In this document: piece after piece, positions 1-9,802 of the stretch
How positions within the stretch are numbered: the stretch's first letter is position 1
Layout of the letters: every line of letters begins with the position of its first letter
Source: Paenibacillus arenilitoris
Lineage (GTDB): Bacteria > Bacillota > Bacilli > Paenibacillales > Paenibacillaceae
Assembly: GCF_014705655.1 (NCBI RefSeq)
Contig: NZ_JACXIY010000014.1
Span: 230,042-294,041 of the forward strand
Length of the DNA: 64,000 nt
Direction of reading: 5' to 3'
Notes under the pieces: model-generated
Database searches by the model: none
Seen by the model: only the letters and a program-made list of their open reading frames with translations
Told to the model about the DNA's origin: nothing
Made by a program: the position numbers and the translations under genes

Positions 1-276
1 CGTACGGTCCACTTTGACGTCATGGATGACGGCGAGCTCGCCGTCCTTGCTGAGACGGACGTCCAGCTCAATGTAATCGGCAGCCATCAGCTCGGCGAGC
101 TCGAAGGAAGCCATCGTGTTCTCGGGCGCGTAGCCGGATGCCCCGCGGTGCGCGACGATGAGCGGCGCGTTCGCCGGATTCGGCACGTACGCGGACAGGA
201 TGAGCGCCGAACTGCCCAAGAGAAGCAAGAGCAATACGGCTTTGAGCAAGACATGGGATGTTTGTCGACTGGCCAC
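1..276 (-). CDS. Glycerophosphodiester phosphodiesterase, exported, 3' part cut by window edge
   Basis: Only the first 92 codons are present; the gene continues beyond base 1. It starts at a GTG preceded by a strong GAGGAG site. Residues 8-30 form a hydrophobic signal or anchor (a run of six leucines), followed by the GDPD signature: IVAHRGASG, then APENTMASF, then the metal-binding [11 protein letters not shown] and an IHD motif. GDPD enzymes hydrolyse glycerophosphodiesters (deacylated phospholipid head groups, teichoic-acid-like polymers) to glycerol-3-phosphate and an alcohol. The signal sequence suggests action outside the membrane, feeding the adjacent glycerol-3-phosphate importer. It lies 30 bp downstream of a second, apparently cytosolic GDPD gene on the same strand, so the two are probably co-transcribed. 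Family assignment is firm; extracellular location is inferred. Confidence 0.9.
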   Translation of the reverse strand, partial: MASRQTSHVLLKAVLLLLLLGSSALILSAYVPNPANAPLIVAHRGASGYAPENTMASFELAELMAADYIELDVRLSKDGELAVIHDVKVDRT

Positions 277-306
277 CGCTACTCCTCCTCTCCCGCGCGC
301 CTCTTC

Positions 307-1044
307 TTAGGATGACAGAGCGTCCTGCCGGATGATGCGCAGCAGGCGGTCCGGGCAATTGGTCGTAATCCTCAGGTTCGGATAATCGCCCGCGAGACGG
401 GCCAGCGTCGCCGCATCGTCGACCGTCCATACGCCGAAGTCGATGCCGTGCTCGGCCATTTCGTCTACCAAAGCGCGGGTCGCGAACGCGTGATGCATCG
501 ATATGCTTGTCGCGCCCGTGTACCGAAGCTGCTCCGCCAGAAGCGTCGGCTTGCCGAGAAAAATAAGTCCCGTGCGAATGGAAGGCGCAAGCTCCTTCGC
601 CTTCTTCATGGAATCGTGATTGAACGAGGAGAGGACGACCTCATCCTCCATGTCTTGCCTCCGAATGCAGGCGATGACGGCTTCTTCGATGCCCGGGTAT
701 TCGTCGCCCAGCGCCTTCAGCTCGACATGCAGCTTGATGCGGCCTTTCGCGAGCTCAAGCACTTCCTCAAGCGTCGGAATGCGCTCGCCCGCGAAGCCGG
801 GCGAGAACCAGCCGCCCGCGTCGAACTCGCGCAGCTCCTCGACCGTATACGCCTTAATCGGTCCCGTGCCGTTGGAAGTCCGATCCAGCGTATGGTCATG
901 CATGACGACGGGCACGCCGTCCTTGGACAGATGAACGTCAAGCTCGATGATCGCGATGCCCGGATCGGTCATCGCGAGCCTGAACGCGGCCATCGTATTC
1001 TCGGGAGCGTCTCCCGACCAGCCGCGGTGCGCAACGATTGTCAT
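307..1044 (-). CDS. Glycerophosphodiester phosphodiesterase, cytosolic
   Basis: About 245 residues with a complete GDPD TIM barrel and no signal peptide. The catalytic and metal-binding motifs are visible: VAHRGWSG at the N-terminus, APENTMAAF, IIELDVHLSKDG, VMHDHTLDRTSNG, and later KLHVELKA. It would release sn-glycerol-3-phosphate from imported glycerophosphodiesters. Two tandem ATGs follow the GGGGAGG site; the second is chosen because its spacing is 6 nt, and an ATG further upstream overlaps the ribosome binding site. It follows the last permease gene by 27 bp and ends 30 bp before the exported GDPD, making it the sixth gene of the ugp-like operon. The pairing of an inner and an outer GDPD around one transporter fits scavenging of phospholipid breakdown products. 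Confidence 0.93.
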   Translation of the reverse strand: MTIVAHRGWSGDAPENTMAAFRLAMTDPGIAIIELDVHLSKDGVPVVMHDHTLDRTSNGTGPIKAYTVEELREFDAGGWFSPGFAGERIPTLEEVLELAKGRIKLHVELKALGDEYPGIEEAVIACIRRQDMEDEVVLSSFNHDSMKKAKELAPSIRTGLIFLGKPTLLAEQLRYTGATSISMHHAFATRALVDEMAEHGIDFGVWTVDDAATLARLAGDYPNLRITTNCPDRLLRIIRQDALSS

Positions 1045-1071
1045 CATTATCCTCCCCATCCTTTCCTTGCT

Positions 1072-2004
1072 TTATTTGACGCCGTTATAGACGAACGCTT
1101 TGATGATCTGGCGCTGCGACAGGAAGAACACGAGCAGAATCGGCGCCACCAGAATGAGGTTGCCGGCCATCAGCGTATTCCATGTCGCGACGCCCTCCAC
1201 TTCCCGGATCTTGGCGATGCCGAGCGGCAGCGTGCGAGCGGTCTCGTTCGTCGTCATGACGAGCGGCCAGAAGTAGTCGTTCCAATGGGCGATGAAGCTG
1301 AACAAGGCGAAGGTGACGAGCACCGGCTTCACCATCGGCACCATGATTTGCAGGATGATTTTCCACTCGGCCGCCTGATCGAGACGAGCCGCCTCCAGCA
1401 GCTCATCCGAAATTTGCATGAACGCCTGCCGCAGCAGGAAGATGCCGAAGGCGCTCGAAGCGAACGGGAGGATAAGCCCGAGATGCGTGTTCAGCAGCTT
1501 GAACGCGCTCAGCTCCAGATAGACGGGCAGGAAGATGAGCTGACCCGGAATCATGAGCGTTACCATGACGATGCCGAACAGGAAGCCCGAGCCTTTGAAC
1601 TTATAGCGCGCGAAGGCGTACGAGGCCGGAATGATCGTGAGCATCTGCAGCACCAGAATGCCGACCGCAATGACGACGCTGTTCACGAAGTAGCTGAGGA
1701 ACGGCCCCGTGTTCCAGGCGTCCGCGAAGTTTTGCCAGACGGGGTTCGACGGTATCCATTCCGGCGGGAAAATCATCGTCTCCGGCAGCGTCTTCAGCGA
1801 CGTGGACAGCATCCACGCGAACGGCATGGCGAAGACGAGAACCAGTACCAGCAGCCCGGCGTAATTGACGACTTGAAGAACGGCGCGCAGCGCTCTGCGC
1901 AGCGCCTGCTGCCTGCTGCGCACGAATACGCGGTCGCTCTCGGCTGCGGTTCCGATCGGCGTGCCGCCGATCGTATCGTTAACGGCTTTCAACATTTTCA
2001 CCAC
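1072..2004 (-). CDS. ugpE: Glycerol-3-phosphate/carbohydrate ABC transporter permease, MalG/UgpE type
   Basis: 310 residues with about six membrane segments and the binding-protein-dependent permease loop (EAA-like, DELLEAARLDQAAEWKI) that docks on the ATPase. Length and the end in GVK are typical of MalG/UgpE permeases. It forms the inner-membrane channel together with the neighbouring UgpA-like permease. It begins 3 bp after the stop of that gene, with a GTG (or a nearby ATG, MLKAVND) and only a weak ribosome binding site, so translational coupling is likely. The N-terminal 35 residues before the first membrane segment are longer than usual. Substrate (glycerol-3-phosphate or glycerophosphodiesters) is inferred from the GDPD and GlpP genes in the same operon; sequence alone only shows a CUT1-family permease. 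Confidence 0.9.
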   Translation of the reverse strand: MVKMLKAVNDTIGGTPIGTAAESDRVFVRSRQQALRRALRAVLQVVNYAGLLVLVLVFAMPFAWMLSTSLKTLPETMIFPPEWIPSNPVWQNFADAWNTGPFLSYFVNSVVIAVGILVLQMLTIIPASYAFARYKFKGSGFLFGIVMVTLMIPGQLIFLPVYLELSAFKLLNTHLGLILPFASSAFGIFLLRQAFMQISDELLEAARLDQAAEWKIILQIMVPMVKPVLVTFALFSFIAHWNDYFWPLVMTTNETARTLPLGIAKIREVEGVATWNTLMAGNLILVAPILLVFFLSQRQIIKAFVYNGVK

Positions 2005-2007
2005 TTT

Positions 2008-2880
2008 CTAACGGTAATGAACGCGATTCGACAACAGCTTGAAGTAAATGATCGTCAGGATGCCGACGATGACGAGCAGAATGACGCCCGCCGCGGAGGC
2101 ATAGCCGATCTTGAAGAAGCGGAAGCCGTATTCGTAAATGTAGTAGACGAGCGTATTGGTCGAATTGATCGGTCCGCCCTGCGTCATGATCGCGATCGTC
2201 TCGAATACCTGGAACGAGCCGATCATGTTGATGATGACGAGGAAGAAGATCGTCGGCGACAGCATCGGCAATATCAGCTTCGTGAACGTCGTCCACGGCT
2301 TTGAGCGGTCCAGCGACGCCGCCTCGTAAATATCGGCCGGAATGCTTTGCAGCCCGGCGATAAACACGAGCGCGTTATAGCCGAGCCCCTTCCAGACGGC
2401 GACCATGACGAGCGAGACGAGCGCCGTGCTCGGATGGGACAGCCATTGCAGCTTGTCGAAGCCCGCAAGGCCGATCACCCAGTTGAGCAGCCCGTACTCG
2501 GGATCCATCAGCCAGCTCCAGAGCAGGGAGATGGAGACGAGCGAAATAATATGCGGGCTGAAGATGGCGCCCTGCACGAACCCGTGGAAGAGGCTCTTCT
2601 TGTTCAGCCACAGCGCGAGCAGCAGCGCGAGGCCGGTCGTCAGCGTAACGGTAAGCACCGTGTAAATCGTCGTATTGGAGAGCACCTTGCGGAAGTCTTC
2701 CTCCGCGAGAAGGTCCCGGAAGTTCTGCAAGCCGACGAACGTCTTGGTCGGGCTGACGAAGTTCCAATCGAACATGCTGAGATAGATCATGTAAAAAATC
2801 GGATAGATGAAAAACAGCGAAAATACGATGATCGCCGGCGCCACCATCCCGTAAGGGCGCAGCTTCGTCCATAATGTCAT
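2008..2880 (-). CDS. ugpA: Glycerol-3-phosphate/carbohydrate ABC transporter permease, MalF/UgpA type
   Basis: About 290 residues, six predicted membrane segments, with the EAA loop near residues 190-205 (DIYEAASLDRSKPWTTFTKL) and the characteristic MTQGGPINSTNTLVYYIYE stretch of MalF/UgpA-type permeases. The ATG is chosen over an in-frame TTG two codons upstream because it has ideal 7-nt spacing from GGAGGGG. The start lies 2 bp beyond the stop of the upstream ATPase gene and the stop lies 3 bp before the next permease, so the three transporter genes are tightly packed. It acts in the cytoplasmic membrane as half of the translocation pore. Specificity for glycerol-3-phosphate is inferred from operon context. 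Confidence 0.91.
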   Translation of the reverse strand: MTLWTKLRPYGMVAPAIIVFSLFFIYPIFYMIYLSMFDWNFVSPTKTFVGLQNFRDLLAEEDFRKVLSNTTIYTVLTVTLTTGLALLLALWLNKKSLFHGFVQGAIFSPHIISLVSISLLWSWLMDPEYGLLNWVIGLAGFDKLQWLSHPSTALVSLVMVAVWKGLGYNALVFIAGLQSIPADIYEAASLDRSKPWTTFTKLILPMLSPTIFFLVIINMIGSFQVFETIAIMTQGGPINSTNTLVYYIYEYGFRFFKIGYASAAGVILLVIVGILTIIYFKLLSNRVHYR

Positions 2881-2882
2881 GT

Positions 2883-3956
<1,074 letters not shown>

Positions 3957-4849
3957 CCGGCCTTCTCCTCCTCGATATGCTTTGTTTAACCGCCCGCATG
4001 AGCTCTTCCAGCTCATCCAGCGACGTCAGCCGCAAATCCCAGTCTTCGCCGTCGCTGCTGTGGTAGGGGGAAATAAAGCAAGTCCTCCCGCCCAGCCGTT
4101 TCACCGGATGCAGGTCGTTCCACGGGTTATCCCCGATCGACAGAACCTCATGCGCCTCGTAGCCCTGCTCCAGCAGCGCCCCGAAGCAGCTCCGGATACC
4201 GTGCGGCTTCTGCGCCCCGCAGTACACTTCCTCGAACAAATCGCGGATTTCCATATAGTTCAGGAAATCGATGCCGGACGCGAGATACGTATTGGTCATG
4301 AGAATGCGCTTCTCCACCCTCAGCTCGCCAATCGCCCGGAACAAGCTTCGGCTCACGGCGAATTGGTACGGCTCCAGCACCATCTCCTCACGGACCCGCT
4401 CGAACGCCGCCTGCATCTTCTCTCCGGCAAGCCGGTATTTGTGGCCGATGACGGAGGCGATCCCCCAAGGATCGCCGATGTGAATGAGATGCTCCGCTTG
4501 CTGCGTCAAAGGCCCGTAACCACCGGCTCGCTCGCCGATCGCCGTTCCGTCCCACGTATAGCCTTGAATGAAGCCGTAATCCTGCCGCACGAGCGCCAGC
4601 CCGTCTTCTTTATGATAGAAGTGGCCGAATCGGAAGGCATGCTCCCCTGAAAGTATGGCTCTTCCCGCCTTGACGGCCGCCTCGGCCTCGCGCTCGTGCT
4701 CCGTTCCTTCCAGCATGTAGCGGATGTAACGGTCGAGGAACGTATCCTCCTGATAAAGCGTGCCGTCCATATCGAAAATGATGACTTTAATCGCAGACAA
4801 CCAATCTTCGCCAAATCTCGTATGCAAATTCTCAGCTCCTATGGACGGT

Positions 4850-6172
4850 TTATTTGCTCAGCAGCTTGTTCGCCTTTTCCGCCGCCTCGTTCATTGCGTC
4901 CTGAGGCGCCGTGTTCGGATCGAGAATCGATTTTTCGATTGCTTCCCTGATGATCTTCGTCACTTCCGGATAGGCGCTCTCCATCGGACGCGGTCTCGCG
5001 TACTCCAATTGGTCGACGGCTACCTTATACTGCGGGAACTCTTGGAAATGCGCCTTCAAATCCTCGCTTTCGAGGGCGGACAGACGGGTCGGCAAGTAAC
5101 CGACGTTTTTATGCTGGTAAATCGTGTTTTCCTTGGTTGTCATCCACTTGAGGAATGTCCACGCCGCTTCCTTCTCTTCGTCGGACAGATTGGCGGTGAT
5201 GACAAGCTGGCAGCCGCCCGTCGGCACGCCGTAATCCTTGTTCGCCGGCATGAACGACGTCTGCATCTCAAACCCGCTGCCCTTCGCAATTTCCAGGCTG
5301 GCGTTCACGCCTGCGGTGGAGCCGAACTTGAAGGCCGATAACTGGTTCGCCCAATCCTTGTCCGCCGTTGCGCCCGCTTCGTCGCCGACCGGAATTTTGA
5401 TGAGCCCGTCTCCGACCATCTTCTTCCAGTACTCAACCGGAGCTACACCCTCCGGCGTATTGAACGCTGCGGATTTGCCGTTATCGCTCAGCATGTTGCC
5501 GCCGCTTTGGGCGACAAGCGCTTCATAGTACCAGATGTCGGCGGGAACCGTCATTCCGGTCTTGCCCTTCTCCTTCAGCACGCGGGCATACTGCTCCAGC
5601 TCATCCCATGACTTCGGGCCTTCCGGATCGAGGCCGAACTCCTTCAGCATCGTGACGTTCTTGTATAGAATCGGGGTGCTGCGCATGAACGGAAGGCCGT
5701 ACAGCTTCTCGTCCACGTAGGCATTTCCCATCAGGCCGGGATTGAAATCTTCAAGCTGCAGCTCGGCACTATCCCTCTCCGCGAAAGCCGTCAGCTCCTC
5801 CAGCATGCCGGAGCGGGCGAATACGCCGGTCGAGGCGATCTCGAGATCGCTCACCGCCGGGGCGTTGCCCGCGGCGAACGCCGCCTGCACCTTCGCATGC
5901 AGGTCGTCGTAATTGCCTTGATGCTCCGCCACGACCTCGATTCGGTCCTGCGACTCGTTGAATTCCTTAACCAAATGCTTCTTCGCTTCTTCAGCCTTGC
6001 CGCCGAACGCGTACCAATACTTAATGACGATTTTGTCGGAAGAGCCGGCGCTCACGCCCTCCGCGTTCGGGCTGTTCGTCGCCGCGTTGCCGCCCGCGCC
6101 GTTCGATCCGCAAGCAGCGAGCGTAGCGGTCATCACGGTCGCAAGCGTAAGTGCCGTAAACTTTTTAATCAT
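4850..6172 (-). CDS. ugpB: Extracellular solute-binding lipoprotein, UgpB-like
   Basis: About 440 residues. A lipoprotein signal (KKFTALTLATVMTATLAAC) places the modified cysteine near residue 20, followed by a Gly/Asn-rich linker. The mature part is a family 1 binding protein: IKYWYAFGG at the N-terminal lobe, GLPFMRSTPILYKN at the hinge and PTGGCQLVI near residue 325, the region that in UgpB carries the Gly-Gly substrate loop. It captures substrate outside the membrane and delivers it to the two permeases. The ATG after GGTGGAGGAACTGACC is preferred to an upstream in-frame start. It is the first gene after the leader terminator at 6220-6282, consistent with antitermination control by the adjacent GlpP. 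Confidence 0.9.
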   Translation of the reverse strand: MIKKFTALTLATVMTATLAACGSNGAGGNAATNSPNAEGVSAGSSDKIVIKYWYAFGGKAEEAKKHLVKEFNESQDRIEVVAEHQGNYDDLHAKVQAAFAAGNAPAVSDLEIASTGVFARSGMLEELTAFAERDSAELQLEDFNPGLMGNAYVDEKLYGLPFMRSTPILYKNVTMLKEFGLDPEGPKSWDELEQYARVLKEKGKTGMTVPADIWYYEALVAQSGGNMLSDNGKSAAFNTPEGVAPVEYWKKMVGDGLIKIPVGDEAGATADKDWANQLSAFKFGSTAGVNASLEIAKGSGFEMQTSFMPANKDYGVPTGGCQLVITANLSDEEKEAAWTFLKWMTTKENTIYQHKNVGYLPTRLSALESEDLKAHFQEFPQYKVAVDQLEYARPRPMESAYPEVTKIIREAIEKSILDPNTAPQDAMNEAAEKANKLLSK

Positions 6173-6219
6173 GGTCAGTTCCTCCACCTTTTTTTGTTTG
6201 GGATGCGTTTGGAAGCAGC

Positions 6220-6282
6220 AAAAAGAGAAACCTTAATCCGGCCGCGGCTCGATCGTTCGTCCGCGACGGGTTAAGGTTTCTC
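6220..6282 (-). terminator. Leader terminator of the ugp operon, probable GlpP-controlled antiterminator target
   Basis: Perfect 12-bp arms (GAGAAACCTTAA at 6225-6236 and its complement at 6271-6282) extended inward by a GC-rich stem, followed on the minus strand by CTTTTTGC. It lies 48 bp upstream of the ugpB start and 84 bp past the stop of glpP. In B. subtilis GlpP with glycerol-3-phosphate prevents termination in the glpD leader; the same arrangement is inferred here. The hairpin is seen directly, GlpP action on it is inference. Confidence 0.85.
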
Positions 6283-6334
6283 CATTGCTCCAACCTATTG
6301 CTATTTACTTTTCACTTTGAATGTTAAAGGACGA

Positions 6335-6362
6335 GTATTAACGCTATGTCATCGCATTGCAA
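6335..6362 (-). promoter_or_regulatory. Possible sigma-A promoter for the ugp leader
   Basis: Minus-strand TTGCAA, 16-bp spacer, TAATAC, placed so that transcription would start about 45 nt before the leader terminator. Matches to consensus are only moderate (4/6 and 3/6), and the leader could equally be reached by read-through from glpP. Confidence 0.3.
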
Positions 6363-6365
6363 AGA

Positions 6366-6995
6366 TTATATGAATTTCCGCAGCTTCGGCTTCTCCTCGT
6401 AGACGTAGGATCTCTTCCAAAGCTCGGGCTTGGACGACGAGATGGCGGCCGCCCCGCTTCGCAGGCAGGCGCGGGCCTGATCCTCGTCGAACAGCAAGCC
6501 GCCCGTAATGACCGGCAACGAAGTGAACGATTTGACCATGCCGATCACCTCCGGGATACGGGCGGGCATGATCTCGATCACGTCGGGCTCGATCTGGTTC
6601 AAGCTTTTGGCGATATTGTCCAGTCCTTCGGTATCGACGAGGAAAAAACGCTGAATCGTAATCAGGCCCATCTTCTTGGCGGTCTTCACCACGCTCGTCT
6701 TCGTCGAAATAATGCCGGCGGGCTTGATGACCTTCGCCAAATACTCCAGTCCGTAAATGTCCGTATTCAGCCCGCCGATTTTCTCCAGATGCAGGAAGAC
6801 CGGCAGCCCATGCTCCTTGAAGACGTCTACGTACCCCTTCAGCACGCCGATATGGCCGGTCAGCAGGAAGACGCCGCTCAATTGGCCGCTCAGCGACAGT
6901 GCCGTCTCGATATGCTTCGGCTCTTTGATGGAAGCGATCATCCGATGCTCGTGAAGCCCTCGGAAGAACAGGTCATGCGGAATCGAGCTTGCCAT
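6366..6995 (-). CDS. glpP: Glycerol-3-phosphate-responsive antiterminator GlpP
   Basis: 209 residues matching the GlpP family along its whole length: IASIKEPKHIETAL at the N-terminus, FLLTGHIGVLKGYVD, FLHLEKIGGL, GIISTKTSVVKTAKKMGLITIQR, DVIEIMPARIPEVI and the C-terminal ITGGLLFDEDQARACL. GlpP is a TIM-barrel-like RNA-binding protein that, on binding glycerol-3-phosphate, lets RNA polymerase pass the terminator in glp leader RNAs. The ATG is 7 nt from AGGAGG. Its coding region begins 3 bp past the metallophosphoesterase stop, and a strong terminator with the expected geometry follows between glpP and ugpB. This strongly suggests the regulator controls the downstream transporter operon. Confidence 0.95.
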   Translation of the reverse strand: MASSIPHDLFFRGLHEHRMIASIKEPKHIETALSLSGQLSGVFLLTGHIGVLKGYVDVFKEHGLPVFLHLEKIGGLNTDIYGLEYLAKVIKPAGIISTKTSVVKTAKKMGLITIQRFFLVDTEGLDNIAKSLNQIEPDVIEIMPARIPEVIGMVKSFTSLPVITGGLLFDEDQARACLRSGAAAISSSKPELWKRSYVYEEKPKLRKFI

Positions 6996-6998
6996 CCG

Positions 6999-7841
6999 TT
7001 ATCCTCCTTGCACCGTCGTCAGCAGGGAGACGATCGTCTCGCGGTCCTCATCCACGCCTCGCGCGTCCGGATTATGACGGAAATGCTTCATATACCGATG
7101 CAGGACCTGCGCATGGTCCTTAACCGCCGCTTCCGTCACGTCGCGGGCCGCAATCCGAATCTCGTCTCCCGCGATATCCACGATCCGGAAGCCGTGCTGA
7201 TCGAGCCCCGCGGATAGCTGCACGAACGTCCAGTTATGCTGCCGGACGATGGAATCCACGTGCGTGTGGCCGTTGAAGAAGAGGCCTTGTCCTTGCTTTT
7301 GCCCCAGTATCGACCACATATCGATGTCCCGATGAATCGATCCTTTGTCCTTCTCCGACCTCGCCGTCGTCTCGAACACCGGATGATGGGCGAAGACGAG
7401 CATCGGCTTCGAGCCGGAAGCCTGCACGGTCTCTTCGAACCAGCGCAGCTGCTCGCCGTCGATCCATCCGCCCCAATCCTCGAAGTCCATTTCCTTCGCC
7501 GTATTCAGAAACACGAGGATCGCTTCTCCGTTATCGATCGCATGGTAATCCTTCTGGCCGGTAAGGGCCAGCACTTCCTTCTTCGTTTGCCCGTAGAGGT
7601 CGTGGTTGCCGAGCACATGAATGAACGACCTCTCCTTGCGGCCGAGAATCGCGTATACCTCTTGCAGCTCCGAGGACGTCCCGAAATTCGTCAAGTCTCC
7701 GAGCGAAATATGATAGTCGGCGTCCATCTCCAGAAAACATCCCAAATACGTCTCGTAAAAAGCGGCGCGCGCCTCGCGCAGCCCCTCAATCGTCTCGTCG
7801 ATGTCGTGGTAATGCAAGTCGCCCATCAGAATTAATCTCAT
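6999..7841 (-). CDS. Calcineurin-like metallophosphoesterase
   Basis: 280 residues with every motif of the dinuclear metallophosphoesterase fold: MGDLHYHD at residue 6, SLGDLTN, LGNHDLYG, FAHHPVFE and FNGHTHVD. No signal peptide or membrane segment. It lies directly upstream of glpP with a 3-bp gap, so both are likely on one transcript. Cyclic- and glycerophospho-diesterases of this fold (for example GpdQ) hydrolyse glycerophosphodiesters, which would make it a third diesterase in the glycerophosphodiester unit; that substrate is inferred from position only. Confidence 0.87.
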   Translation of the reverse strand: MRLILMGDLHYHDIDETIEGLREARAAFYETYLGCFLEMDADYHISLGDLTNFGTSSELQEVYAILGRKERSFIHVLGNHDLYGQTKKEVLALTGQKDYHAIDNGEAILVFLNTAKEMDFEDWGGWIDGEQLRWFEETVQASGSKPMLVFAHHPVFETTARSEKDKGSIHRDIDMWSILGQKQGQGLFFNGHTHVDSIVRQHNWTFVQLSAGLDQHGFRIVDIAGDEIRIAARDVTEAAVKDHAQVLHRYMKHFRHNPDARGVDEDRETIVSLLTTVQGG

Positions 7842-7965
7842 TATTGCACTCCTCCCGCTATCGTTATTGTTCCGCTATCTATCGTAACGGGGGAGTATTG
7901 CTTGTTCGTTAAGCGGGGAAGTAGTTTTTGTAAAGGCATTCGATAGCGGTCTCGGCCGGTAAGTC

Positions 7966-8829
7966 CTATTTGGATCGCGCAGCGGCATTCGCCTGACGCA
8001 ATTGGCGGGGCGAGCAGCCGTATTTGAGCCGAAACGCACGATCGAAATGCGGCAGCGTGTTGAAGCCGGAGCCGAAGCATACCTCCGTCACCGGCAGGTC
8101 GGAGCTCAGCAGCAGCGATCTGGCGAATTGCAATCGCAGCTCCTGCAGGCAGTTTTGATAGGAGGTGCCGGTTTGCTTCTTGAACATTTCGCTGAAGTAA
8201 TTGGCCGATAGTCCGCTCAAATTCGCGATTTGCTCTAACGTAACCGGCTCGCGGAAGTGGTGCTGGAGATAAAGCAGCGCTTTCTCGATCGAAGCGTGGA
8301 GAGGACCGCCGAGCCTTGCCGGCTTGCCCGCGCGTTCGGCGTCGTTATGGCGGGCGAGGTCGATGAGCAGCCGCTGGACGCAGCACTGGATGACCGCTTC
8401 GCTCTCGCGCCCGGGATGATGGACCTCCGTCCAGATGCGGGCGAATTCCCGTTCCATATCGGCTGCGGCTTCCCCTTCGAACGTATGCATAAGGTTGGCG
8501 GCATCCTGAAGCAGGCGGTGCAGCAGACCGTCCTTGACCAGATGCTCGCGGAAAATAAAATTGTACAAGCGGATCGTTACGCCCTCATCGGGGACGATCT
8601 CGTGGAAATCCGCCGTCGTCAGCAGAAACGCCGTCCCTCTTCCAAGCCGCAGCGGGACGCCGTTCACGACATGCGTACCGGTACCGGACACGACGAAGGC
8701 CATCTCGAAAAAATCATGCCAGTGCGTCGTGATCGTCCGGTCGATCTGATGCTTATAAATTTGGTAGGGGGAGGACAAGCCGAAGTAGTGCTCGCTTAGC
8801 AGCCGCTCAGGCGCCGCGTTTCCTTGCAT
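7966..8829 (-). CDS. AraC-family transcriptional regulator
   Basis: 287 residues. The N-terminal half is a cupin sensor domain (HWHDFFEMAFVVSGTGTHVVNG near residue 35), and the C-terminal 100 residues carry two helix-turn-helix motifs (VTLEQIANLSGLSANYFSEMFKKQTG and VTEVCFGSGFNTLPHFDRAFRLKYGCSPRQLR). The ATG after a GGGGGG-rich site is chosen; upstream in-frame starts would run into the dioxygenase gene. It lies 35 bp downstream of the PhyH-type dioxygenase on the same strand, suggesting it regulates that gene or senses its product. Bound ligand unknown. Confidence 0.9.
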   Translation of the reverse strand: MQGNAAPERLLSEHYFGLSSPYQIYKHQIDRTITTHWHDFFEMAFVVSGTGTHVVNGVPLRLGRGTAFLLTTADFHEIVPDEGVTIRLYNFIFREHLVKDGLLHRLLQDAANLMHTFEGEAAADMEREFARIWTEVHHPGRESEAVIQCCVQRLLIDLARHNDAERAGKPARLGGPLHASIEKALLYLQHHFREPVTLEQIANLSGLSANYFSEMFKKQTGTSYQNCLQELRLQFARSLLLSSDLPVTEVCFGSGFNTLPHFDRAFRLKYGCSPRQLRQANAAARSK

Positions 8830-8864
8830 GCCTTTCCCCCCTTTCTTCCAATTAGTTATCGATG

Positions 8865-9602
8865 TTACGCGTTCACGAACGGGCTGCCCGCCAGATCCTT
8901 GCCTCTGGCCAGCCATACTTTATGATTCGCGTTCTTCTCCGGAATGACCTTCGCCTCCGTCGAAAAATACCGCATCGTATAGCCGCAGCGGCGGTACGGG
9001 CTTTTGTTCGGCGCGGCGCCGTGAACGATGCGGGAATCGTGCAGCGAGCACTCGCCCGGCTCCAGCTCGAAATAGACCGCCTTCGATTCGTCGACCTTGC
9101 GGATTTCCGTGCCGAAAATATTTTCGCTGCCGTCCACTTCCTTATACTCGGAGAAGCCATTATGATGCGTTCCCGGAACGACGCGCATGCAGCCGTTCTC
9201 CTTCGTGCTGCGGTCGATCGCCAGCCAGACGGTCACGATGTTGTCGAAACGGTCGAGGCGTCCTTTCCAATAGGCGGAATCCTCGTGCCACGGCGTCTGC
9301 TTGCCGACGAGCGGCTCCTTGCAAATGAAATGGCTGGACCACAGGCCGATGTTCGGCCCGATGAGCGGCTCGACCAGATCGAGCACCTCGTCGCTCAGCA
9401 GAAACTTCAGCAGCCGCTCGTCGCGGAAATGCGGCGTATCGAGCTCGCTGTTGAGCTTTCTTCCGACAAGCTCCCACTGTTCCTCGAATATCCCCGACAG
9501 CTCCGCCATTTTCTCCGGACTGAACAGCTGTTTCCTGTACAGGGCGTACCCGTTCTTCCCGTAATGTTCGATCTCTGCGGACGATAAGCTTATTGCCGTC
9601 AT
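8865..9602 (-). CDS. Phytanoyl-CoA dioxygenase (PhyH) family protein
   Basis: 245 residues of the Fe(II)/2-oxoglutarate dioxygenase PhyH family. The facial triad is visible as the HED in QTPWHEDSAYWKG and the distal His in LHDSRIVHGAAPN; the 2-oxoglutarate-binding Arg is likely in RRCGYTMRYF. A typical internal motif is GCMRVVPGTHHNG. These enzymes hydroxylate small molecules at the cost of O2 and 2-oxoglutarate; substrate here is unknown. The ATG lies 7 nt from GGAGGG and replaces an in-frame TTG two codons earlier. Followed by an AraC regulator, and preceded by a 510-bp gene-free region with a palindromic repeat element. Confidence 0.88.
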   Translation of the reverse strand: MTAISLSSAEIEHYGKNGYALYRKQLFSPEKMAELSGIFEEQWELVGRKLNSELDTPHFRDERLLKFLLSDEVLDLVEPLIGPNIGLWSSHFICKEPLVGKQTPWHEDSAYWKGRLDRFDNIVTVWLAIDRSTKENGCMRVVPGTHHNGFSEYKEVDGSENIFGTEIRKVDESKAVYFELEPGECSLHDSRIVHGAAPNKSPYRRCGYTMRYFSTEAKVIPEKNANHKVWLARGKDLAGSPFVNA

Positions 9603-9802
9603 CGACAATCCCTCCGATTGCGCTTAGGATAGGTTCACAGTTCCTATACTAAACGGTCCGCTTTCCGAATGCTTCCCTTCGCTTCCGATAAAGTATGCAT
9701 ATTTTCGGATCGGCGCGGCAGGGCAACCATTCTCATTAACAGCTCGGCCGAAGGCCGCGCTTGGCCGGGATTGCTTTGCGATTGGACGGCTTAGCCTTTT
9801 AA

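Noticed and set aside
448..2304. 618-codon open frame on the plus strand opposite the permease genes
   Set aside because: Composition is Arg/Asp/Gln-rich without any domain, no ribosome binding site, and it is antisense to clearly real transporter genes; an effect of high GC.
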